Below are positions 22,217 through 31,299 of a DNA stretch of 64,000 nt, piece after piece. Position numbers and translations under genes: made by a program. Each line of letters begins with the position of its first letter. Position 1 is the first letter of the stretch. The notes beneath the pieces were generated by a model. The model was not told the DNA's origin. It worked only from the letters and a program-made list of their open reading frames with translations, and ran no database searches. Location: the NCBI RefSeq assembly GCF_009728835.1, contig NZ_CP033455.1, forward strand, positions 1,252,548 through 1,316,547, read 5' to 3'. Origin of the DNA: Ehrlichia ruminantium (lineage in GTDB: Bacteria; Pseudomonadota; Alphaproteobacteria; Rickettsiales; Anaplasmataceae).

Positions 22217-23464
22217 TTAATTAATATTCAATTGTCCAATTAAGGCAAGCAAATTATATCTATTGATAATAACATTACTTTGTACATTAACTAAATTCAC
22301 CTTTGCTTTTAACAATTCTTCTTCTGCATCCAGCACATCTAAAACTGTCCTTAAGTTTAATTCAGCTTCTTTTTTAATCCCTGATAATACAACTTCTGTA
22401 TATTTTACATGATCCTGTGCAGCCTGTAACATAGAATTAGTTGTGTAAATGCCTTCCCAATTTGAAATAATAGATTCTTTTATCGCATTCAATGCTTCAT
22501 AATATGCATATCTCTTCTGCTTTACTGCAAGTTCAGATTGTGTTACTGCCCCAAGATTAAGTCCCTGTTGAAAAATAGGTAATGACATCTTAACTTCAAA
22601 AACATCCTCAGTTTTATTAAGATTCTTATTAAAAACATTATGCTCTGTATAAGAAGTAACAGCAGATATACTAACAGATGGTAGCAAATGCCCAAGTGCT
22701 ATCAATACACCTTGCTTAGCTGCTTTATATCCATTATTAGATATTTGTAAAGAAAGATTATTTCGTTGAGCAATTTCTAAAGCTTCTTCTAATGATGTTG
22801 GTAACACAGGTACAACAGGATCATGCAAATCAACAGGCAACTCTCCTATTGTATGCACATAATTAGCTTCCGCAGTTTTCATATTTCCATAAGCCTTAAT
22901 AGATTCCGACCTTGCCGCTGATAACCTGGCAGTTGCTTGTGATACATCCGTTTTTGTCACTTCTGCTAAAGCAAACCTTTTCTCTGTAGCTACTAAATGT
23001 TCAGTTAACACCTTTTCAGTATGCTGAGTCAGTTTATAAACTTCAGCTGTTGTTAAAACTTTCATGTAGGCTTTTACAGCATTAAGTAGAATATTCTGCT
23101 TTTCTAATAAAAAATTAATTTCCTCAATACTCGTTAAATATTTAGCCTGCTGAAAAGCAGCCGCATCAGCCCCACCGTTAAATACTTGCTGTGTTACACT
23201 AACACTCATATTTTTTGTGCTATTACTTGACGATATATCAGGTAAACGTGTACTATATGAATATACAACCAATGGCAAAAATTTTGACATACTATTCAGT
23301 TTAATTTTTTGCCTGTTTTCTAAAGTACTATAAAATTTTGCTTTTATACTAGGATTATTGGCTAGTGCTGCATGTAGTGCTTGATCTAGTTCAACACAAT
23401 AACTGCTAGTAGATAGCATCATTAATATGATAATTAGTATCAGGCTACAATAAGTTTTATACAT
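22217..23464 (-). CDS. tolC: TolC-family outer-membrane efflux protein
   Basis: A 415-aa outer-membrane channel of type I secretion and efflux systems. It has an N-terminal signal peptide (~1-23, ending 'SSYC'), then two OEP repeats of long coiled-coil helices ('LDQALHAALANNPSIKAKFY' and 'LEEALEIAQRNNLSLQISNNG'). The C-terminal 'LNLRTVLDVLDAEEELLKAKVNLVN' is a family signature. In Ehrlichia TolC is the expected exit duct for type I substrates such as tandem-repeat and ankyrin effectors; that use is inferred. Transcribed before popZ with a 20-bp gap. Confidence 0.93.
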   Translation of the reverse strand: MYKTYCSLILIIILMMLSTSSYCVELDQALHAALANNPSIKAKFYSTLENRQKIKLNSMSKFLPLVVYSYSTRLPDISSSNSTKNMSVSVTQQVFNGGADAAAFQQAKYLTSIEEINFLLEKQNILLNAVKAYMKVLTTAEVYKLTQHTEKVLTEHLVATEKRFALAEVTKTDVSQATARLSAARSESIKAYGNMKTAEANYVHTIGELPVDLHDPVVPVLPTSLEEALEIAQRNNLSLQISNNGYKAAKQGVLIALGHLLPSVSISAVTSYTEHNVFNKNLNKTEDVFEVKMSLPIFQQGLNLGAVTQSELAVKQKRYAYYEALNAIKESIISNWEGIYTTNSMLQAAQDHVKYTEVVLSGIKKEAELNLRTVLDVLDAEEELLKAKVNLVNVQSNVIINRYNLLALIGQLNIN

Positions 23465-24627
23465 ATAAAATCTAATAAGTTAAATATTTCTAGTATTATG
23501 CAAAAAAATTATACTGACAACGATTAAACTGTAATTAATTTTCATTAGCAAGCATTAAGTGCAATTTTAATGATATAACACTATATAATAGTTATATGTT
23601 TAGGGATAACTGGAAAATTACTTTGTACTAGAGTTGTACTATCATAAAGTACAACTATGCGATTTTGTTCTGAGTAAAAACAAATTGCGAACTTCTACTA
23701 CTTAGAAAAACTTGAACTAACAAATTAAATAACAACACATTTAAGTACATCTCATTACTCATAATACTGGCATTAGATATTACAATATGCACTTTAGATT
23801 ATATACCGTATTATTATTTATAATCCGACATCAGATAATCAATTAAGGACACATATATTGACATTATTAAAACATTTATAAACTTCGAGCAAATTGATCT
23901 TTTACCAACCTTACACGATTCACTACCATCACAAATATAAAAATTATCAATAATTCCTATTCACACAAAAAATACAAATCCCTTAGATACCCATTTATAA
24001 CAATCAACCAAAGTGTCAAAAAAAAAACTCAGAGTATATCAATCACAATAGCCGTGGTTAATATATAAATTAATGCTAATTACTATATTTAATGTATTAA
24101 GATTCTAATACAAACTAAGATTATAAAAAAAACAATTTAAATACTTATATAATACTACAACTATACAGTAACACACTTCCAATACAATACTAAAACTGAT
24201 GTACTTACATTAAATAGAACAGATATAGTCACATAATAGATTTTTAAAATTAGAACTAGAGAATAAACCAGTTAAAAAGCTGTCATATAATACTATAAGA
24301 ATATTAGCTAATATTGTTGCTATACTAAAAACACTAAAAATTTTTGAAAACATATCACGTATAATCTAATAGAAATAAATAATTACTTATACAGCATATC
24401 GAAACACATTGTTTAATAGGTCCTTGTTGATGATATGATACACAAGTTTTAGATCTATTATCAATAAGCTAATACGTAAAATCAATTGCATACATCAATG
24501 ATACTATGCAAGAAAGTAAACTTTTACTAAGACTACACAATACATACATCATCTTAACTATATAATATTCAGATAACTTGATAATGCAATCACTATATTT
24601 AAGGGGTAAATACTTAGTGAGTTTTTA
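23465..24627. other. Divergent spacer tolC/rplM
   Basis: 1.2 kb between divergent operons. It contains the tolC-side inverted repeat and the rplM promoter listed separately; the remainder is AT-rich with nothing recognised. Confidence 0.5.
23624..23655. promoter_or_regulatory. Inverted and direct repeat upstream of tolC
   Basis: GTTGTACT (23633-23640) and AGTACAAC (23648-23655) form a perfect 8-bp inverted repeat around a 7-nt centre. A direct repeat TTGTACTA occurs just before it. It is ~170 bp upstream of the tolC start. It could be an operator for a dimeric repressor or a hairpin; no T-run follows. Confidence 0.35.
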
Positions 24628-24656
24628 TTGACAATAAAGTACTGTCTTAGTATCAT
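24628..24656 (+). promoter_or_regulatory. Near-consensus sigma-70 promoter of rplM-rpsI-argC
   Basis: TTGACA (24628-24633), exactly 17 nt, TATCAT (24651-24656). Predicted transcription start ~24663, giving a leader of only about 13-20 nt before rplM, too short for an autoregulatory leader structure. Confidence 0.7.
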
Positions 24657-24681
24657 GAAAGCTTATTAATAATGGATGTAT

Positions 24682-25146
24682 ATGGAGACCTTTTCTTTAA
24701 AAGCAAGTCAAATAAGTAAACGCTGGGTTGTAATAGATGCAAGTGGAGCAGTAGTTGGTAGGTTGGCTGCTTTTGTTGCAACTGTGTTACGTGGTAAGAA
24801 CAAACCAGAATACACTCCCCACATGGACTGTGGAGATAATGTAATTATCATCAATGCAGAAAAGGTACAATTTACAGGCAACAAGTTAAAGCGTAAAGTT
24901 TATTACAGACACACTGGTTATCCTGGGGGAATAAAGAGTTGTACCCCAGCTGATTTATTTTTAAGACAGCATCCAGAACGTATAATTAAAATGGCAGTGT
25001 GCCGTATGCTCAGTACTGGTCCAATGGCACGTCGTCGCTTAAAAAATCTGTACATATATTCAGGACCAGAACATAAGCATAATGCTCAGCAACCTATTCA
25101 ATTAGATTTTTTGTCACTTAACATTAAAAATAATAAGAGGAAATAA
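24682..25146 (+). CDS. rplM: 50S ribosomal protein L13
   Basis: A 154-aa early-assembling large-subunit protein. Conserved stretches are '[17 protein letters not shown]', '[22 protein letters not shown]', '[12 protein letters not shown]' and '[18 protein letters not shown]'. Two in-frame ATGs exist (24676 and 24682); I prefer 24682 because 'METFSLKA' aligns with the usual 'MKTFS' start of L13. Its stop overlaps the start of rpsI (TAATG), so translation of the two is coupled. It is the first gene of the operon driven by the TTGACA/TATCAT promoter. Confidence 0.96.
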   Translation: METFSLKASQISKRWVVIDASGAVVGRLAAFVATVLRGKNKPEYTPHMDCGDNVIIINAEKVQFTGNKLKRKVYYRHTGYPGGIKSCTPADLFLRQHPERIIKMAVCRMLSTGPMARRRLKNLYIYSGPEHKHNAQQPIQLDFLSLNIKNNKRK

Positions 25147-25607
25147 TGGACAGCAATCCTGATATATCACCTGATTATCAACATGAGGATAATCAACCTA
25201 AAAGTATGAAAGTAGATGCCCGTGGACGTGCTTATGGAACAGGTAAAAGGAAAGAAGCTGTTGCACGTGTATGGTTAGCAGTGGGAAAAGGTAACGTTAC
25301 CGTAAATGGTATGGATATTTTTAAGTATTTTAAAAAAAATACTTTATGTAGAAAGGTTTATAATCCGTTTATTGCTACATCAACATCTGGCTGTTACAAT
25401 GTTACTGCAACTGTAAAAGGTGGTGGAGTTTCAGGGCAAGCTGGAGCTGTAGCTCACGGAATTAGTAAAGCATTAGCTGATATTAATCCTGCCCTTCATC
25501 CTACTCTAAGGGCTGGTGGTTTCTTGACCAGAGATTCACGTGTTGTAGAACGTAAAAAATACGGTCAACACAAAGCTAGGAAAAGTTGTCAATTTTCTAA
25601 GAGATAA
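25146..25607 (+). CDS. rpsI: 30S ribosomal protein S9
   Basis: A 153-aa small-subunit protein whose C-terminal tail reaches the P-site tRNA. The signature '[15 protein letters not shown]' is at ~36-50 and the tail ends '[11 protein letters not shown]', with the invariant terminal Lys-Arg. The first ~33 residues are an acidic, non-conserved extension seen in several alphaproteobacterial S9 proteins. Start ATG overlaps the rplM stop by one base; AAGAGG (25135-25140) is its ribosome-binding site. Confidence 0.97.
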   Translation: MDSNPDISPDYQHEDNQPKSMKVDARGRAYGTGKRKEAVARVWLAVGKGNVTVNGMDIFKYFKKNTLCRKVYNPFIATSTSGCYNVTATVKGGGVSGQAGAVAHGISKALADINPALHPTLRAGGFLTRDSRVVERKKYGQHKARKSCQFSKR

Positions 25608-25615
25608 TCTCCAAC

Positions 25616-26659
25616 ATGAGTTATCAGGTATCAGTTGCTGTAGTTGGAGCTACAGGTTATGTTGGAATAGAGCTAGTACGGTTACTGCTTTTGCATCCTA
25701 TGGTCAAAATAAAGTATCTATGTGCTACCCAGTCTGTTGGGGGTTTATTGTCTTCCCATTATGATCATCTTCTAAAAGAAAGTATACCAGTTAGCATATC
25801 ATGTTTCTCTTCCATTGATTTATCTAAAGTGGATGTGATATTCTTATGTTTACCTCACGGACAATCAAATGAAATTGTAAAAAAGATTTACAGCGAAGGT
25901 AAAGTTATTATAGATTTAGCAGCCGATTTTAGAATTAAAGATATTGATATATACAAAGAATGGTATGGATCACATTGTTGTCCAGACTTGATACAAAACT
26001 TTGTATATGGGTTAACAGAAATATACTGGGAAGATATTAAAAAGTCACATTTTATTGCTTGCCCTGGATGCTATGCTACTTCTGCATTGATTCCATTGTT
26101 CCCATTATTAAGACTCCGTTTAGTAAAAAATCAGAATATAATAATTGATGCAAAATCAGGCGTTAGTGGTGCTGGTAGATCTGTTGATCAAAAGAAACTT
26201 TTTTGCGAAATTCATGACATTATGAAGTTATACAATATTTCAAAACATAGACATATACCAGAAATAGAACAGGAGCTTTGTTTTGCAGCATGTCAGGAGA
26301 ATATCAATGTACAGTTTGTTCCTAATCTTATCCCAATAAAACGGGGCATGTTATCTACTATATACCTTGAATTAGAAGAAGGTGTTTCACCAGTTGATAT
26401 ACGAGAAGCATTACTAGTTTTTTATAAAGATTCTAAGTTTGTTCATATTAACGAGGAAAAAGCCATAACAACAAAATCTGTTGTAGGAACAAATTATTGC
26501 TACATAGGAGTTTTTCCAGGAAGAACACCCAATACAGTCATAATAGTTTGTAATATAGATAACTTACTCAAAGGAGCATCTGGTCAAGCAGTACAAAACT
26601 TTAATGTTATGATGTCCTGTGATGAAACTACTGCATTATTGAATGTGCCATACTTATAA
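25616..26659 (+). CDS. argC: N-acetyl-gamma-glutamyl-phosphate reductase
   Basis: A 347-aa NADPH-dependent enzyme of arginine synthesis that reduces N-acetylglutamyl phosphate to the semialdehyde. The N-terminal Rossmann fold opens with 'VAVVGATGYVGIELVRLL'; the catalytic Cys is in 'CPGCYATSALIPLFPLL'; 'DAKSGVSGAGRS' and 'HRHIPEIEQEL' are further family blocks. It starts 8 bp after rpsI, so it is probably co-transcribed with two ribosomal proteins, linking an arginine enzyme to growth-rate control. Ehrlichia is known to keep an arginine route. Confidence 0.95.
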   Translation: MSYQVSVAVVGATGYVGIELVRLLLLHPMVKIKYLCATQSVGGLLSSHYDHLLKESIPVSISCFSSIDLSKVDVIFLCLPHGQSNEIVKKIYSEGKVIIDLAADFRIKDIDIYKEWYGSHCCPDLIQNFVYGLTEIYWEDIKKSHFIACPGCYATSALIPLFPLLRLRLVKNQNIIIDAKSGVSGAGRSVDQKKLFCEIHDIMKLYNISKHRHIPEIEQELCFAACQENINVQFVPNLIPIKRGMLSTIYLELEEGVSPVDIREALLVFYKDSKFVHINEEKAITTKSVVGTNYCYIGVFPGRTPNTVIIVCNIDNLLKGASGQAVQNFNVMMSCDETTALLNVPYL

Positions 26660-26890
26660 TATGCCTTTTATGTTAGAAGCTTAAAACACACAATATCATT
26701 ATGAGCATGTACTTATACAGCACAAAAATTTTTATATCATCTTAACAAAAGATACTATATACTTAAGACATTTCACACTCAAACAGGTACATGTGAAGTA
26801 TAAGAGTCACAATACTATACAATACTTGCTCTTTATACTAGAGTATTTTATAACTTTGGTATCATTTTATATTGTATTAAGAGATTAATT

Positions 26891-27412
26891 ATGAATTTAG
26901 ATAATGTCACTAGTGGTAATAATGCACCTAAAGAAATAAACGTTATTATTGAAATTAGTCAGAATTCCTATCCAGTGAAATATGAATTTGATAAAAAGAA
27001 AAACTTACTTTGTGTAGATAGATTCCTACCCACTTCTATGTACTATCCATGCAATTATGGCTTCATTCCTCACACCTGTGCTGGAGATGGTGATCCAGTT
27101 GATGTTCTTGTTACTTCTAGATTTCCAATAACACCTGGAGCATTAATTTGTGCAAGACCAGTAGGAGTATTAGTTATGCATGATGAAGGTGGAGAAGATG
27201 TCAAAGTATTAGCTGTCCCTATTAGCAAAGTAGACCAGTATTACTCTACCATACAAAATTACACAGATTTTCCAACATCATTCCTAAATTCAATATCTCA
27301 TTTTTTTACATTTTATAAAAAGTTAGAAGCAGATAAGTTCGTATCAGTAGAGGGATGGAAAGACATTAGTGCTGCAGAAGCATTCATAGTAAATGCCCTG
27401 CTTACTAAATAA
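26891..27412 (+). CDS. ppa: Inorganic pyrophosphatase
   Basis: A 173-aa soluble family I pyrophosphatase that pulls biosynthetic reactions forward by hydrolysing pyrophosphate. The catalytic/metal site 'DGDPVDVLV' is followed by conserved 'GVLVMHDEGGEDVKVLAVP'. 'YPVKYEFDKKKNLLCVDRFL' and 'MYYPCNYGFIPHT' are the substrate-binding blocks. Length is normal. It is separated from argC by 231 bp without a recognised gene, so it likely has its own promoter. Confidence 0.97.
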   Translation: MNLDNVTSGNNAPKEINVIIEISQNSYPVKYEFDKKKNLLCVDRFLPTSMYYPCNYGFIPHTCAGDGDPVDVLVTSRFPITPGALICARPVGVLVMHDEGGEDVKVLAVPISKVDQYYSTIQNYTDFPTSFLNSISHFFTFYKKLEADKFVSVEGWKDISAAEAFIVNALLTK

Positions 27413-28719
27413 TAAGGATACAAACAACTATTTTATAGTTCCATATGATGCTATTTTGTAGAATACATCCTAAAGCTTCGTATTTTTAGTCGATAATACA
27501 AATAAACTATATAATTATGCTCGTTTATTACATGTATAGTCAGGTTTGGAATGTTTTTACATAGGGTTCATAGTTACCCTATTTAGCATCATATTACAGA
27601 TGATAAATATTCTTGCTAAACTTTTACTATCACAACGCATTGTATTAATTACAGGCGGACATTTAGATTAAAATATGCACACACAGTCAATTATTCAGTA
27701 TTACATGTGGCCTATAACAGGCTTAACACATCATTTTATTATAACAAAATACTGCATTAGCATAGATATGTACTCATATGAAACCTCAACGTAGCACACA
27801 ATCAGTTTTCTACTATCATAATGTGGTACATAATATGTCTAACATATTATTTTATTGTCACAAAATACTGCATTGGCATAGATATGTACTCATATGAAAC
27901 CTCAACGTAGCACACAATCAGTTTTCTACTATCATAATGTAGTACATAATATGCCCAACATATTATTTTATCGTCACAAAATACTGCATTGGCATAGATA
28001 TGTACTCATATGAAACCTCAACGTAGCACACAATCAGTTTTCTACTATCATAATGTAGTACATAATATGCCCAACATATTATTTTATCGTCACAAAATAC
28101 TGCATTGGCATAGATATGTACTCATATGAAACCTCAACGTAGCACACAATCAGTTTTCTACTATCATAATGTGGTACATAATATGCCCAACATATTATTT
28201 TATCATCACAAAATACTGCATTAGCACAGATATGCACTCATATGAAACCTCAACGTAGCACATAATTAATTTTCTACTATCATAATGTGGTACATAATAT
28301 GTCTAACATATTATTAATATTGTTACAAAATACTGCATTAGCATAGATATGAATTAATGTGAAATATTGAATATGGTATATAATTTATTATCTTAGTACT
28401 ACAACATAACTTATAATATTCCCCAATTAATCATTAACCATTTTACTATCATAAAGCATTGTGTTTATAGTATTGATATAATTTTTTAACATTAGATTAT
28501 TATACACATAAATTTCATTCTGTATCATTTCTAATTCAACTCCTACAACCATTAGATGCATAACAAAGACTTTTTATATTATAATTGTATTTTATACGGT
28601 TCTTATAGCTAATAATTTGATAATTTGGTGTCATCGTGAATGAACTGTTCAATTATTACTTGAGTTTATGCACTTTAAACTGTACAAAAATGTATAAATA
28701 TTAACTATAAGAGGAATTT
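27413..28719. other. 1.3-kb spacer ppa/XRE regulator with 116-bp array
   Basis: Contains the 116-bp array listed separately. The flanks (27413-27680 and 28373-28719) are AT-rich with no gene recognised; a 6-bp hairpin (AACTAT/ATAGTT near 27426) lies just after ppa without a T-run. Confidence 0.55.
27680..28372. repeat. Tandem repeat, 116-bp unit, ~6 copies
   Basis: The landmark 'actgcatt' recurs at 27751, 27867, 27983, 28099, 28215 and 28332 (spacings 116 x4, then 117). The middle copies differ by one or two bases; the first and last have drifted. It lies between two co-directional genes, about 350 bp before the XRE regulator. Confidence 0.96.
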
Positions 28720-29349
28720 ATGAAAACAAATAATAGTATAATCGTTACTAGAATGAAACATCAAATGGATAAAATGGGAATAAATGCACGTGAACTTGCT
28801 CATAGGGCTGAAGTTGGCAAATCTTTCGTATATGACATATTGAGTGGTAAATCAACCAATCCAACATCTAAGAAATTAATGGCAATAGCAAAAGTATTAA
28901 ATGTATCATTATCTTATTTAATTAGTGATGATACTTACATTTGTGGACAAGGTAATACCAACATATTACCTGTATACAATTTGGAATTAGAGAATGGTAA
29001 GATCTCATCTTCTGGAGATGTCAATTTATATCTTTCTTCAAATATTAACCTGACTCCTAATATGAAAGACCTACGCATATACTACGTAAAAGGAGATAGT
29101 ATGATCCCAACATTAATGAATCAAGACATCGTTTTGGTAGATATAAGCGATAAAATTCCTCATCCTGCAGGTTTATTTGTCATTGTAGACTCAGTAGGAA
29201 TTTCCATTAGAAGACTAGAATATTTAAAAGATAGCCAAAAAATTAAGTTACATGTCGTTTCTGACAATAAAAAGTATTCCTCGTATGAATGTCATTTAGA
29301 AGATATGGAAATACTAGGTAGAATCATTTGGTATGCCAGATCAGTGTGA
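28720..29349 (+). CDS. XRE-type HTH regulator with S24 (LexA/CI-like) domain
   Basis: A 209-aa repressor-like protein. Residues ~8-68 form a Cro/CI-type helix-turn-helix ('NARELAHRAEVGKSFVYDIL'). Residues ~85-205 resemble the S24 peptidase/dimerisation fold of LexA and CI, with the nucleophile box 'KGDSMIPT' (Ser127). At the place of the general-base Lys (usually in 'VKRL') it has 'IRRL' (Arg164-Arg165), so self-cleavage may be lost. GAGGA (28711-28715) is the ribosome-binding site. It precedes ctrA on the same strand with a 376-bp gap. The target genes are unknown; no other phage genes are nearby, so it looks domesticated. Confidence 0.85.
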   Translation: MKTNNSIIVTRMKHQMDKMGINARELAHRAEVGKSFVYDILSGKSTNPTSKKLMAIAKVLNVSLSYLISDDTYICGQGNTNILPVYNLELENGKISSSGDVNLYLSSNINLTPNMKDLRIYYVKGDSMIPTLMNQDIVLVDISDKIPHPAGLFVIVDSVGISIRRLEYLKDSQKIKLHVVSDNKKYSSYECHLEDMEILGRIIWYARSV

Positions 29350-29725
29350 AATATACAACATATTGAAATTTTTATATTAGTGTATGTGTGCTTATTAATA
29401 TATAATAGTTATTGTAATTATTATTTTTATTATTAATAAAGTATTAACTTGTGTTTATGTATAATCAGTAGAATATTTTACCGATTAAGAAAAATTAGGT
29501 GTATTTACTATAATATCTCTAATAGTCTTGAGTGTAATTTGTGTTATATATGCAACACACGCAAAGTATATTACATGTAATTTACTATTATACTTGAACA
29601 GCATAGTAACACTATGTATTAACTTTTGATGAAATATTTAGTTGTTATAGGTTGATTATGTCTTTAGATTAGGCTAAGTGCTTTATATATTTAAATTATG
29701 GATTATTGGATTTTTAGAGGTATTT
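29350..29725. other. T/G-rich upstream region of ctrA
   Basis: A 376-bp spacer, T/G-rich on the + strand, unlike most spacers here, which are A/C-rich. It should contain the ctrA promoter(s). I looked for the CtrA site TTAA-N7-TTAA and found only an imperfect match (TTAA-N7-TAGG near 29485), so no autoregulatory site is claimed. Confidence 0.45.
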
Positions 29726-30529
29726 ATGCGTATATTATTAATAGAAGATGATATTGCATGCGCAAAAGCAGTAGAAGCTTCTTTATCTTCAGAAGGACAT
29801 TTTTGTGAAACTATGACTTCTGCCCAAGATTGTTATGGTAGCATCATTCCAAAGAATGATGACTATGATATAGTTATATTAGATATACATTTCCCTGGTA
29901 AAATAGATGGATACGACATTCTAGTAAAACTACGTGAATCTGGTATTAAAGTTCCTGTTCTCATATTGTCATGTATTTCATCAGTATCACATAAAGTTAA
30001 AGGCTTGTACTATGGAGCAGATGACTATGTGACAAAACCTTTTCACAAAAGCGAATTACTTGCAAGAATCAAGGCTATTGTACGTCGCACCAGAGGACAC
30101 CCTGAGTCAATAGTGCGCGTTGGTAACATCGCTATCAATCTTGACCACAAATGTGTCGAATGTAATGGTGAAATAGTGCACCTGACTAAAAAAGAATATG
30201 GAATGATAGAGTTATTGTCTTCTAGACTAGGAACTGTTCTTACAAAAGAAATGTTTCTGTCCCATCTATATAGGGAACTAGATGAACCATCAGATGACAA
30301 AATCATTGACGTTTTCATGTGCAAGTTACGTAAAAAGCTTAAAGTTGCTAACAACGGCAAGAACTATATAGAAACTGTGTGGGGACGCGGTTATGTCTTA
30401 AAAGAATGCGTTGATGATGACGAAAATGATGATAATAGAGGAGAAGAAGGATACAGATGGAACAATGGACCAAACAATGATATGGTTTATGGACAGGAAA
30501 TCGATAAAAAGTATGTTGAGGAAGCATAA
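29726..30529 (+). CDS. ctrA: Cell-cycle response regulator CtrA
   Basis: A 267-aa OmpR-type response regulator, the master cell-cycle transcription factor of alphaproteobacteria, activated by the CckA-ChpT phosphorelay. The receiver domain (1-~118) has acidic pocket 'EDD' (7-9), phospho-acceptor Asp53 in 'ILDIHFPG' and 'DDYVTKPF'. The winged-helix DNA-binding domain follows, ending 'YIETVWGRGYVLKE'. The frame is open from 29678, but 'MRILLIEDD' with AGAGG (29716-29720) 5 nt upstream fixes the start at 29726. The C-terminal ~30 residues are acidic and Asn-rich. In Ehrlichia CtrA is linked to the shift between replicative and infectious forms; that is background, not seen here. Confidence 0.96.
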   Translation: MRILLIEDDIACAKAVEASLSSEGHFCETMTSAQDCYGSIIPKNDDYDIVILDIHFPGKIDGYDILVKLRESGIKVPVLILSCISSVSHKVKGLYYGADDYVTKPFHKSELLARIKAIVRRTRGHPESIVRVGNIAINLDHKCVECNGEIVHLTKKEYGMIELLSSRLGTVLTKEMFLSHLYRELDEPSDDKIIDVFMCKLRKKLKVANNGKNYIETVWGRGYVLKECVDDDENDDNRGEEGYRWNNGPNNDMVYGQEIDKKYVEEA

Positions 30530-30535
30530 TATAAG

Positions 30536-30563
30536 TTGAGAGGTTTTTGATACGTGATACAAT
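30536..30563 (+). promoter_or_regulatory. Candidate promoter of rnd
   Basis: TTGAGA (30536-30541), 16-nt spacer, TACAAT (30558-30563), beginning 7 bp after the ctrA stop. It suggests rnd can be transcribed independently of ctrA. Confidence 0.4.
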
Positions 30564-30600
30564 AACTATATGATGTTATACGCCTATATGTGGGGGGATT

Positions 30601-31218
30601 GTGTCTATCTTTGTACATGATTATGACTTACCTGACGGGTTAGAATTTAGCGGCACTGTTGCCGTTGATACGGAAACTATGGGCCTAGTATGTAGGCGGG
30701 ATAGATTGTGTTTAGTACAGATATCTGAAGGTAATGGTAATGTGCACTTGGTTAAGTTTCCTTCAACTGAATATCAGGCATCTAATTTGAAGAGAATTTT
30801 ATCTGACCTAAGTATAACCAAAATTTTTCATTTTGCTCGCTTTGATATTACTGCAATACGCTATTACCTTGGCGTATGGGCTATACCATGTTATTGTACT
30901 AAAATAGCTTCCAAACTAGCTAGAACATACACAGATCATCATGGTTTAAAAGAGCTCTGTAATGAGTTATTAGGTATAAAACTGAACAAAGTACAACAGT
31001 CATCAGATTGGGGGAAAGAAACCCTAACATCTGAACAGTTAAATTATGCCGCATCAGATGTTATGCACCTACACGCATTAAAAAGCAAACTTGACACCAT
31101 GTTACAACGTGAGAATAAGCAAGAACTAGCAAAATCCTGCTTCGAGTTTCTTCCTACACGAGTCCAGTTAGACTTATTAGGTTGGGATAATGTTGATATA
31201 TTCAGTCATGCATCTTAA
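30601..31218 (+). CDS. rnd: Ribonuclease D (short form)
   Basis: A 205-aa DEDD-family 3'-5' exoribonuclease that matures tRNA and other small RNAs. Exonuclease motifs are 'VDTETMGL' (Asp23, Glu25), 'HFARFDITAI', and 'YAASDVMHLHAL' with the catalytic Tyr/Asp. Only the exonuclease domain is present; the HRDC domains of E. coli RNase D (~375 aa) are absent, as is usual in Rickettsiales. The start is GTG, with a G-rich ribosome-binding site (GGGGGGA, 30592-30598). It follows ctrA by 71 bp. Confidence 0.92.
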   Translation: MSIFVHDYDLPDGLEFSGTVAVDTETMGLVCRRDRLCLVQISEGNGNVHLVKFPSTEYQASNLKRILSDLSITKIFHFARFDITAIRYYLGVWAIPCYCTKIASKLARTYTDHHGLKELCNELLGIKLNKVQQSSDWGKETLTSEQLNYAASDVMHLHALKSKLDTMLQRENKQELAKSCFEFLPTRVQLDLLGWDNVDIFSHAS

Positions 31219-31299
31219 TTATTATAAATAAGATAGGCATACTTGACTTGTGAGTGTTTAATCTGTATAACACTTCAATATCTGTGTATTAACAAAAAT

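Noticed and set aside
28720-29349. Prophage remnant marked by the XRE/S24 gene
   Set aside because: No integrase, attachment site, structural or lysis genes nearby; a lone domesticated regulator is more likely.
29678-29725. Longer CtrA start adding 16 hydrophobic residues
   Set aside because: CtrA begins 'MRILLIEDD', and the ribosome-binding site lies just before that Met.
31243-31299. TTG start that would add 19 aa to DnaN
   Set aside because: The added residues do not resemble the family N-terminus, and the ATG at 31300 matches the conserved start region.
31219-31299. Replication origin next to dnaN
   Set aside because: No dnaA neighbour and no DnaA-box cluster; dnaN alone is not evidence for an origin in this group.
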